This document shows, one piece after another, positions 54,237 to 64,000 of a stretch of DNA of 64,000 nt; within the stretch, counting starts at the first letter, position 1; each line of letters begins with the position of its first letter. The notes below the pieces were generated by a model. The model was not told where the DNA came from. It searched no databases and saw nothing but the letters and a program-made list of their open reading frames with translations. Source of the DNA: Alentia gelatinosa. Taxonomy: Eukaryota; Annelida; Polychaeta; Phyllodocida; Polynoidae. The translations under genes were made by a program, and so were the position numbers. The stretch covers positions 50,261,950 to 50,325,949 of the forward strand of contig OX465579.1 in the NCBI GenBank assembly GCA_950022655.1, read 5' to 3'.

Positions 54237-57200
54237 ATGGCTTCGAGAAGTATGAAGAAAGTGACATGTCTTCTGCAGCGAACACTTCTTAAAAATCACC
54301 TGGGATCATACTCTTCAATTCAAACCAGGTAAATTAGTTACCTATAGATTATTGATTAACAGTTTGCTTAAAGTTCTTCTTGAGTAAAAAAAGTTAAAGA
54401 TGTTCAAAAATGTAATTCTCGTTTGCTCTTGGCACTAGAGACTCTTACAGGCATAATGACCTGCTTCTGACACATTGCAACACATACACCAGCATTTGAA
54501 CCTTGGACATGGCTACGATGTGGAAATTCTGTTTCGTATTCTGACAAACTGGGACACAGAATTGTTCAAACTTCCTACATGGCTAGGATTCTGAGATTAT
54601 GAGTAGTAGCCATGTTGTAGCCTTGTCAAAGTGTATCCCAAGCAGTGGGTGAGAGCCATGATTCACACGGCCGCACATAGTGTTCATAGGTCTCTGACTT
54701 GGACTAAAATTATGCTCCTTTAATATTCATGAAAAACACTTTGTTTATATAGGCAGAAGGCAACACATGCCCCACGTATGGACATTACAAGCGATGCACA
54801 GACGGAAACACAACGGAAGGACCCGGCGGATGCGGATAACATGATGGACATAGGGATACGTAAGATTTTCAATCCAGAGTATGACATCTTCAGGTCCAGC
54901 GTCCGCAAGTTCTGCAGGGAGGAGTACATGCCCAACGTCGACAAGTAACTCCTTCTTAATCCAATCTATTAGACTGAATAAGGCTATCCCATAATACCTT
55001 ACCACTGTCAGGTGCCGATGTGGCCAAGCTATCGTGAAGTCTTTATACCCTGAGAAATAATTACCCATCTGGGAACCGGTGTTTCACAACCTAGAATTTC
55101 ATATCAGTCGGCCATCATTTGTCAGACGTTGTGCGGCTCTGTTTGATCCTCATTAGAGTCGGACTTGGAGTCATGGGCAAACTTTGAGATTGAAATTATC
55201 GCTGGTTACCAGCTCAATTCAAAATTCAAGGAATAAAAATGGCAGATGGTTGATTGAGGAGCTCCCCATTTAGGGATTTAAAGAAGGATCTGATAAAAAT
55301 AAAGATAACATCTGATGCTCATATGATGTGAGACTGAAGGTTGTGATGTAAGTGGTTGAATTCAACTGTTTTTTATTTCATAACACTTCCTTTACAAACG
55401 TGATTGTGCAAACCAGTTTGGTTCGCAAAGAATCTCAAAGTTTGCATATGTCCTTAACCCTTCAAGAGCCACACATAATTCACCATGTACCCATACTACA
55501 GCAGGTACCAGACCCAATTGTGGCCTTTGTATGGCCGGCTTTTGTAGTCAATATTATTAAGAGAAATTTAAAATTTAAAATTTCCAGGAAATCTGTATTT
55601 TTCATTAGAACTTTCCGATATTTCAAAGACATACTGGCAACATTTAGCATAATATCTCATATAGTTTTTATGATTCTGCGATAATTTTTCAAAAAGTTAC
55701 AAAGGAACAAATACAGAGTGGTTCATCAATTCCATATGTGAATGCCATACGGCATTGTCCGGCCCTGGCCAGGGGAATGCCATATGGCATTGTCCTGCCA
55801 TGGCCAGGGGAATGCCATATGGCATTGCCCTGCCAGAAAGGGTTAAGTACAACGTCTGTGGGGAGTGATAGCGGACACAGCCCTGTACTTTGTATAACTA
55901 GCCATCATCTGCTAGACAGGATCATGGGGGCCGTTTGATATCTTGGGACAGTGAAAAGGATAAAAACAATGGTAAGAGAATTGGTGGGAGGACAATGACA
56001 AGGATGGGAGAGTGATAACGTTGAATAAACGTTGCCTCCAAAACCCAGTCGCCAGCAAGCAACAGCTGCCCTGTTGATGGTCGCCAGCCGGGGGCAATAG
56101 CTTATTTTGAAGCTGTTCCACCAAGTAACACCGAGAAAGCTGGCAGGCCGACAGGCCATTCTGAACGCAAATTTGTAAAATAGCTCCCACAAACCACCGC
56201 TGCCAGAATACTCTTTCATTTGATTTCCTTGAACAGGCTGGCCGGTCAACGCCATGAGCTTTCCCCGGATACAGCGACACACACCGTCAACATGGAGCAG
56301 GCAATACCCGCGATGCGTTGAGACTGAAAATTCAGACAGTCTGTGTATTCTGGGCAGAATTTTAGCGCCTGAGTCAGCTATACACATTCATAACATCAAG
56401 GCTTATCTTTATTTACCTTCAGTGTTCAGTTAACCGCAGTATTTCACAGATATTTGATGTGCAGCACACTGCTCCACTCAATACATAGCTTTCACGGATC
56501 TGGAGCGGCGTAGTGCATGGAGAACTACTCGGCACAACTTCTATCACATGAACACACTGCGCCGCTCCGGTTTATTACCTACCACATATAAAACGTGTAA
56601 TTTTCTGTGATATCCGCTTGAAGAGTCTCCCGCATATAGAGACATAGTGAACCCGACCTAGGCTTGGAGACTGAAGGGCCACGAGAGTGAGAATCTCGTG
56701 GAGGGTTGAATTCGAACCTGCTCTTCTTTTTTCTAGATCGATAGACATACATGCTTTCTCTCTTATGATTCATTTCAATCCATTCCAAAATAAAAGTTTA
56801 GTATTGTAGTTTTCGGATCTATTTTTCTCGTGAGAAACCAATGAGATCTCAAATTTCGCTGAAAGCCCTTTCAAAAATCCGCTGATTCCCCCACCCACCA
56901 ACAGCCTAAATATTTGACCAAAGCTGAGCATCTGGCTATGTGGAGCAGTCGGCAGGGTGTTCGTCTAGGAATGTGAACGACGGGGGTTCGAACCCCGCCC
57001 GAACTTTCATTTTTCAATATTTTCGCCTTAACTCGGACTCGACGAAGTCGCTAGTTGTGCCGCAAAACCTGTCTCTGCAATGATAGACTCACAACAACCT
57101 TAGGATTTTAAGATTATACGTCCGCGCCTTTTCACGGGTGTATCGCGATGTAGTACTACCCAAGAAGAAATATAGTTCCCAGCTGTATCGAGTGTATCTG

Positions 57201-60200
57201 ACACTATCCCAGTGATATTTGTGAATTTCTTTCATTATTCTTTTAAAATACTCTAGGGACAACTTTTTCAGTCACTTTGAAAATGATATGATTTGAAAAC
57301 AAGAGTTTTAGATTTTGAAATAAACATTCAACTGTCATCTTCTGAGGCCTTCGAAGGCTGATTCAAAACACCTCTTACTTCTTCTTTCTATTGAATATAA
57401 CTCTATTCTATGCCATCAAGGAGATATGAAACAATGTATTCTTCCTTATTATTGTAATTGCTAGAGTTGTCACACTTTGAAATCCCTTAATCGATCCCTG
57501 ACAGTTTGATTCCCTCCATGACCTAGAAACAGTCAGGGTGTGGTGACCTAGATCTTGTTCCCTGTGCCTGCCCTGTCACTGGCTGTCATGACCTGGGGCT
57601 GCACCCAAAGAGGTAGTGTAGTCACTCAGATACGTTTATGAAAGACATTACTATGTTTTATTTCTATAGACATGATATGGAAACCATAAATGATCATACA
57701 ACACAACTATTACTAGGAGTCTCTTCAGCCACTTCCGACAATGTTGACAAACAGCTACACGTGCGTCCGTCGCTGGTATTTGTTGTGTGAGAACCAGCGA
57801 AATAAAGTAGATCCTACCCAGAGGCCTGTGATAGCAGCGACGAGTTTCTGTAGGTTGCTCTAGCGGTGCAGTGTGTCACATGAATGGGGCTTGTGCATTA
57901 GTGCAGTGAATGTCCACGAGACGTCAGCAGTAAACCTGCTGTGTGTGTATCACGGCGCCTGGTGGAACCGCTCTCAGAGCGCCCACCGAGCGATGTGTGT
58001 GCACCTGTTGGTCATCGGCTGGTGTATTTGGTGGAACAGCTCTGAGAACTTAGAGCATTAGGGGCGGCCGGGTAGCTTCAGTATAGGTACACTGACCACC
58101 ATAGCTACACTACATTAATTGAAACAGAGTTGAGTTCTGCCAATCTGGTGGCCAATCTACAATGTAGCCCTCTTGGCACACTGGTTTACGCAACTTTCAC
58201 CTACCACCAAGACCCCAATTTTTTATTTCCGCTGCCCCCCATCCTCCACTGGAAACATTCGATTAAGTGTTTCATTTTGTAAATCTATCCCTCTAGTTAA
58301 CATTTCCACATTATCATGACCGGTTTCAGCCAGATAATGCCTATAGCCATACTAACGAGCTCCAACTCAAACTTAGGGGGTAAAATATGAAGAGTAACTC
58401 TATGTAAAACAGAATTCAACCGAATTCAACACACAACGTTACCCGGTCAGAGCAACAGACGTATGCTGCACTCGCCAAGCTGCGATAACGAGAACTGAGG
58501 ACTTATCACCTGCGAGGAGCCTCCAAGCCTAGACACCACGATGACCTCTAAAGGTCATATGGGTTGCTTATTATCAATGTAAAGTTACTCCAATTTTCAG
58601 AACAGTGACTACTTAACAGAAAATGCTTTGAGAAAGTGCAAACTATTCAGGAATTTTCTGTTATAGATGAAATGTCTCTTCCAAACATTCTACCAATTTT
58701 CAAAATCCAATAACCTAACTACAGCTTGTGTCTGTCCCCTTTGAACAGTCTGCTTAAAATGTATGTTACATCATTTTTCTCGGCCTTTTCCACGTACTCT
58801 AAGTGAGAAGACTGACTCCCCTGTGAAGAGGTTATTCGACCTTAATAGCTGTTCCATCAAGCAGATTATTGCCGCTGACGCGAGATTTGGGCCGGCAACT
58901 GCCGCCAATGACCACTAGGCCACTACAATGCCACTGGCCAGGGCTACCCCCTGTTTGGTGGAACACCCGCTTAGGACAGGGGAAAACCCTCAGATGTCCC
59001 ACAACCCAGAGCTATGTCAGTCTCTACACTCGTTGCTATCACAAACAAAGGGATGATTAGCTGCGGTATATGTCCTCAATAACGGAACTTAATAATAAAG
59101 AAAATAATAGTTGATTTTCAGTGTAGATAAAAGGTTGTCCTTTTCCAATTGTATTTAATATTGTTTTTCTATGCAAACAGGTATGAGGAGCAACGTCATC
59201 CTGATCCCGAGGTTAGAGGATTTTATAGTTATTTCATGATGGTTCTAACACGACCTATTCTAACCATGTCTTTTTTAGAATTTTCTTGTCATATATCATA
59301 CCTATTTTCCATGGTTCATTATATACATTTCTGTAATTCCTCAACTATAGAAAGGATAAGAGGAGAGTGGACTTGAGAAAATAACAATGATTGAAGTAAT
59401 ATTAAAAAATGTGTATTTCACGTTTAATAAATTTTAATATGATGAGCTACTGTAATTGAATTAAAAATAAATTAGAATTGCATGAATATGAATATCATAA
59501 ATTGATAATATAAGAAAACAAAAAAACACAGTAGGATATTGATGTTTTCATGGGTAGGTTTGAGAGATTGAACTGGGTTGCCTGTGTTACCAGTTTGTGT
59601 CTCAAGTATTAGCAATAACACATTAATCTGGCCATCATCTATTATCAGGATGTGTATTCAATTAAAGTATTATCCATCTCTTTTTTAATAATTTGGGCTT
59701 CACTCTATTTCATTGAAAATCTTTCCAAGAACAAGTGTTTTACCCATCACTGACCAATGTTATTTCCTATTACCTGCCAGACACATGCACCATCCAATCA
59801 AAGTAGTATTATAAGAATGTATATGTATATTTTCCATCGGTGATTTTTCAGATATGGCTGAAAGCAGGCGAACATGGGCTGCTTGGCGTGGCCATTCCGG
59901 AGGAGCACCATGGACTGGGAGGAGACCTCTTGCACTCAGCTATCCTCTGGGAAGAGATGTGAGTTGATATTCAGCTACCCGAGCTGAACTTCTCCTGGTT
60001 CTTTTCTTTATTGATAGATATCATTCAACAACTGTATAGAATGAGCTATGCAGGTGTTTTTCTAGACTAGCTCCAGTCCCTGCATCCTATGGCTACCCTC
60101 CTCGCTGGGATATGGGCCAGTCAGAGAAGGATACATACTTTAATGAACTTTATTCTTATTGTGTTTAATCATTTAATGAATGTTCATAATCAAAGACTTG

Positions 60201-63200
60201 AGCAAGTCTAGTGTTACGGTGAAAAATTTACTTATTATGGTGAACAATTTACTTATTTTTTTATATCCATGCATATCCATATAATCTCTTCGGGGTTGAT
60301 GTGATTTCGATACTGTCAGGCATCTGCCAAGCATGCGGGCAGTACTATCTTATTAGGTTTTAGCACTCATTGACCATTCCACCGGCATGCAGTCGCACTC
60401 AGACTTGGTTTTAATGTTTGCCCAGAAAAGTATGAAAGATTCTCTTCCTGCCATGTGGCAACATATTTACAGAAGTTTTCAACTTACCAACAGTGAATGG
60501 ATGGTTGTGATAACATTTGAGTAGTATAATCCTATATCATCTTATCAGAATGTAAGACGTGGCTATGATCACCTTGTTTATGATAACCTCCACAGTGAAT
60601 CCAACTATAGAAACGGATCTTCGATCTAAAGAGCCCAAGAATAGACGTGTTTATTCACACTGGATTGATTTTGATTTACTTGCCTTCCAGGGGATACACC
60701 AATGACTGTGGAGGTGGTTTCAGTCTCCATTCAGAAGTCGTGATGCCCTATATATCCAAATATGGAACACAAGAACAAATTGAAAGGATACTTCCAAAGA
60801 TGGTTGCAGGAGAAACAATTGGAGCAATTGCAATGACGGAGCCTCAGGCAGGAAGGTAGGTGTGAAATAGGGAATACGGAATGGAATATTCGATGTATTC
60901 GTTAGAGCCTTAACCTAACCTGGTAATAAAACGGACTCCACCTAAAACCATGACTAATTTCCTTGCAGGGGATTTCAACATTTTATGTTTATAATCCGTA
61001 AAGAAGACCTCACAACAAGGACAATTTTAGTCCAACATTTTGCATGGTTCTACTCTTTTTCAAGAGATATCAATAGTTCATGCTTCCCACCCCTTTTTCA
61101 TTCAATTACCGCCTTGCTAGTCTTAGTTTGCCTCATCTTTGACCATGCACATATCTTATATTTCGTATAAATACAAACTGATTTCCCATGTGTGGCTTCC
61201 AAAACTCATCAGTCCCTGGCATACTTTTCCTGAGAAAAAATGTTGATATCATATATTTCTCATTGATACTTCAATTCCCTATTTTTAGTGACCTTCAAGG
61301 AATTCGTACAAATGCTAAACGAGATGGGGATGACTGGATCCTTAATGGCAGCAAGGTCTTCATCACCAATGGTTGGATGGCTGGTGTTGTTATTGTTGTC
61401 GCCATCACCAACTCAGATGCCAAGTCCCCCGCACATGGCATCTCACTGTTTCTTGTGGAAGATGGCATGCCAGGCTTTAAGAAGGGAAGACCACTGAAAA
61501 AGATGGGAAGCCATGCACAGGTTCAGCAGATCTATATATGATATTGTTAACTTTTCATATATTATTAAGTAGGTGAATCATTGATATCATCATTTGTGCC
61601 TACCCAAAATGAGTAATCTCTATTTTTGATACACCATTGAATATCTATCTTGCGTACTGTCCCATATAAAACTACAGTATTTTTTTCAATTTGATTTGTG
61701 GCTAGCAAGATCCCGAGCTCAACTGGAGGAGCAGCAACTAAAATGTGATAATATGCTCCTCCGTATGATTCAGAAATCAGTTAAGTATAAACCCATATAA
61801 CATGGCGATGTGTTATCTATACACTATATTCTGAAATATAGAATATGGCCTGGTTGGCAACTACCATTTTACACAATCAACGACTTCAGACTGAGTATGT
61901 GGTGTCCTCTCTTTCCCCAGTAACGATGTCTGGTCACAAACAGCGAGCCTGAATGATGCAAATGCAGTTGTAAATGACAAATTGGTTCATCCAATGGATA
62001 GCCAAAAGTTGCCAGGTGGTGCCAGATTATGCAACACAAGAATTTCCTCAAGAGTTTACACTAGAAGGTTTAACATCTCCTAAATGAGGAACTTATTACT
62101 TTCTATGGTCCACCGTACCAGGCGTCTACCCTAGACGATTATAGGCGACGATTCTTGAATGTTAACCATGCCTTAACTACAGAGAATATTTATTTCCAAT
62201 CAGAAGGTCCCGAGTTAAGGAAAAAGTTGTGGTCATCGATGCAGAACACATTTTATTTGCCAAAATAAGAGATGGTCGATGACTGAGATTTTGCAGAATC
62301 GCCAGCTCTCTAGACGACTAAGTTCAAGCGGGCTTGAAATAGTCATCAGCCCTCAACTGGTCTATATAACTGCTAGGTGGTTCCAAATTGCATAATTAGA
62401 TGTAATCAGATGATCTATAGTCACAACACACTTCGTGTTTACACTAGGCGATTTCTAACCTTTTACAGCCGGAAGTCGTCAGATGGTGTTACATTGAGGA
62501 ATCAATGCGTATAATCGTCTACTGAAAGTATGGATCCGTATGTTTGACTCTGATACAGGTAGAGTTTCAAACGAAGCATTAAATGAAGCATGACATAAAG
62601 TGAATTGTAAATCTATTCCCAACAGGACACTACAGAGTTGTTCTTTGATGATGTGCGACTCCCAATGTCCTCCATCATTGGTGGAGAGCAAGGCCTGAAC
62701 CGGGGATTCTACTATCTCATGCAAGAGCTCCCCTATGAGAGACTGGCCATTGCTGACATGGCAATTGCGCATGCAGAGTGGATGTTTGAGGAGACCCGTC
62801 AATATGTCAGGCAGCGGAAGGCCTTCAGAAAGACCATTGCTGATCTACAGGTCTGTTTTTGGAAACTTTTACTTTTGTTAAAAGTTGATTTTACATGCCA
62901 TGCTTGACAAATGAAGTTAAAAACACATGAGAGGGTAGGATAAAATCTAAACATTAGTCAATTTGATTGTTTATATGGTGTTTGTTGTCTTCCACTACAA
63001 ACATCACTCAGCTCCGCTTTGTAATATCATTCCTTGAAAAGAATCTGTGAAAACAATCATATGAAATTTCATGAAGTTTCTTGATAGTATCCTCCATGAT
63101 GCTAAAAGACAATGTTTATAATGTCACCACTCTTTCTGTGCATGGACTGATTTTAGTAGTTGCCAGCTGGCCTTTTCCTGAATTAGTATCCATCGTATAC

Positions 63201-64000
63201 GAAGTCCCAATTGAAAATGTATGGGGACATTATCTTAAAATCATCAGATACCATAACCATTATATATATGGATTTCAAATCTATTGTGTACATTTTATGG
63301 CTGGAACATAGTACCAAATGATACACCCTACAATATGCCAATGTTTAGGTCTAGGTTAACTTGAGTGTGTGGATAATAAATACAATAATCAATAGTTTTA
63401 TGAACAGGTGGCTCTGCAAACAACTCAAAGTTGAGTTAATTTCTAGGTTAATTTAAGAAGGTGGATAACGAATACAATAATCAAAAGTTATATAGACAGG
63501 TTGCTATGCAAACCACCCAAGGTTGACTTAGTAATACACTCGCTAATGGTCGACTCTACACAAATCCATCTATTATTGTCTGTTTCTATGAAAGGTAATT
63601 GCCTTTAAGTTTTCTCTTTCTTTAATATGATTATGCTCTCTTTATTTATGATCAGATATCAGGTATTTTATAGTCATGGCAATTGTTAATTAATAGTGAC
63701 CAGTCAGCGACTCTTACAGACAAATGGTCATACCATAGCCATCAATCCCATGGGATGTGAGCTCTCGGGCACTGTTTTGCATTCCATAGTCCTGATCATT
63801 TTCAGACCATTCTGTCTAAATGATCTCCAAAACGGTTAGACTTGTCATACAACTTATCAAATATCCTACGATAATATAATTCCAGACTGTTCAACATAAG
63901 CTGGCAGAGATGAAGACAAGTATCTGTGTTGCGAGATCTCTTGTAGACGACTGCTTAGCTACCGGAAAGCAGGAGCAGATGTCTGCTGAAAGGGCATCTA
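54237..64000 (+). CDS. ACADL: Long-chain acyl-CoA dehydrogenase, mitochondrial; first eight coding exons (runs off the window)
   Basis: I assembled exons 54,237-54,328; 54,753-54,944; 59,181-59,211; 59,852-59,958; 60,691-60,855; 61,289-61,520; 62,626-62,850; 63,886-64,000+. All have GT-AG ends and compatible phases, giving 386 codons so far. The N-terminus is a basic mitochondrial targeting peptide (MASRSMKKVTCLLQRTLLKN). Recognisable blocks: DIGIRKIFNPEYDIFRSSVR, LGVAIPEEHHGLGGDLLHS, IGAIAMTEPQAGSDLQGI (signature 1, flavin contact), DWILNGSKVFITNGWMAGVV, and ELFFDDVRLP. LPYERLAIAD carries the Glu (codon 62,737-62,739) at the position of the LCAD/isovaleryl-type catalytic base, which favours ACADL over medium- or short-chain enzymes. 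The enzyme oxidises long and branched acyl-CoAs to enoyl-CoAs in the mitochondrial matrix, using FAD and passing electrons to ETF. The C-terminal exons lie beyond 64,000. The upstream AAG acceptor at 54,231 suggests an unseen non-coding first exon. Odd point: RKAFRK where the family has RKAFGK. Confidence 0.9.
55458..55842. mobile_element. piggyBac-type MITE with TTAA target duplication, in ACADL intron 2
   Basis: The element begins CCCTTCAAGAGCC and ends CAGAAAGGG, flanked by TTAA at 55,454-55,457 and 55,843-55,846. Near the right end the perfect palindrome AATGCCATATGGCATT (first copy with one change) occurs three times, at 55,741, 55,776 and 55,811 (about 35-bp period), separated by GTCCTGCCATGGCCAGGGG-like linkers. 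The architecture parallels the element at 26.6 kb but the sequence differs. Non-coding. Confidence 0.7.
56925..57010 (+). repeat. tRNA-like sequence, probable SINE or tRNA relic
   Basis: A near-consensus box A (TGGCTATGTGG, 56,933-56,943) and a perfect box B (GGTTCGAACCC, 56,985-56,995) in a 5-bp T-stem (CGGGG/CCCCG) are spaced as in a tRNA. The acceptor stem does not pair (3' side CCCGAAC), so I do not call a functional tRNA. It lies in ACADL intron 2. Confidence 0.5.
62626..62850 (+). CDS. ACADL: ACADL exon 7 with the catalytic Glu
   Basis: The exon is phase 0-0, 75 codons. It encodes the end of the beta domain (DTTELFFDDVRLPMSSIIGG), the flexible loop and the start of the C-terminal helical domain (GFYYLMQELPYERLAIAD, then EWMFEETRQYVRQRKAF). 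The general base Glu is at 62,737-62,739. The Arg codon AGA in RKAFRK (about 62,827) replaces a nearly invariant Gly. Confidence 0.9.

Noticed and set aside
58770..58815. TTCTCGGCCTTTT match to the 5' end of U2 snRNA
   Set aside because: Only about 13 nt match. The branch-binding and Sm-site regions that should follow are absent.

Overview
This is a eukaryotic window, almost certainly from a marine invertebrate animal. It has spliced GT-AG genes with kilobase introns, arthropod/mollusc/lancelet-style chitin-binding and thrombospondin exons, a mitochondrial long-chain acyl-CoA dehydrogenase gene, many microsatellites, and an unusually broad set of transposable elements (Ty3/Gypsy, Ngaro/DIRS, Crypton, LINE, piggyBac, EnSpm/CACTA-like, pogo-like). 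A lancelet, mollusc or another lophotrochozoan would fit. The sequence alone does not let me name the species.

Host genes. (1) A lone thrombospondin type-1 exon lies on the minus strand at 2.2 kb. (2) A complete five-exon minus-strand gene (14,240 down to 7,446) encodes a secreted protein of about 312 residues with two chitin-binding (CBM14) domains. It has a two-codon first exon, a TATA box and a poly(A) signal, and every domain-bounding intron is phase 1. (3) On the plus strand from 54.2 kb to the window edge are the first eight coding exons of a long-chain acyl-CoA dehydrogenase (ACADL-like) gene. All splice phases close, and the LCAD-type catalytic Glu is present.

Mobile DNA fills the middle. 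Crypton tyrosine recombinase, 17.8-19.2 kb, minus. Decayed LINE reverse transcriptase, 20.6-21.6 kb, minus. Remnant of a Cys-rich, apparently multicopy gene family, 25.3-27.3 kb, minus, split by a piggyBac-type MITE. Palindromic GTGTCGGACAACA array, 27.6-28.2 kb. EnSpm-like MITE, 30.3-31.3 kb. Rearranged Ty3/Gypsy element, 33.8-40.1 kb, minus, followed by a related solo LTR. Ngaro (DIRS-order) element, 42.45-47.73 kb, plus, with complete split direct repeats A1-ORFs-B1-A2-B2.

The best candidates for something new are three. The Gypsy element carries C2H2 zinc fingers and a long nuclear-type basic/proline-rich ORF after its integrase, where env usually lies. The same element's RT/RNase H deletion contains a 53-bp filler copied from that zinc-finger ORF. 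The Ngaro copy has lost the RT catalytic box but keeps a full-length recombinase. Several families of short palindromic or CpG-rich dispersed repeats are also described.

All calls come from reading the sequence by eye. No database search was possible, so family names rest on recognised motifs.
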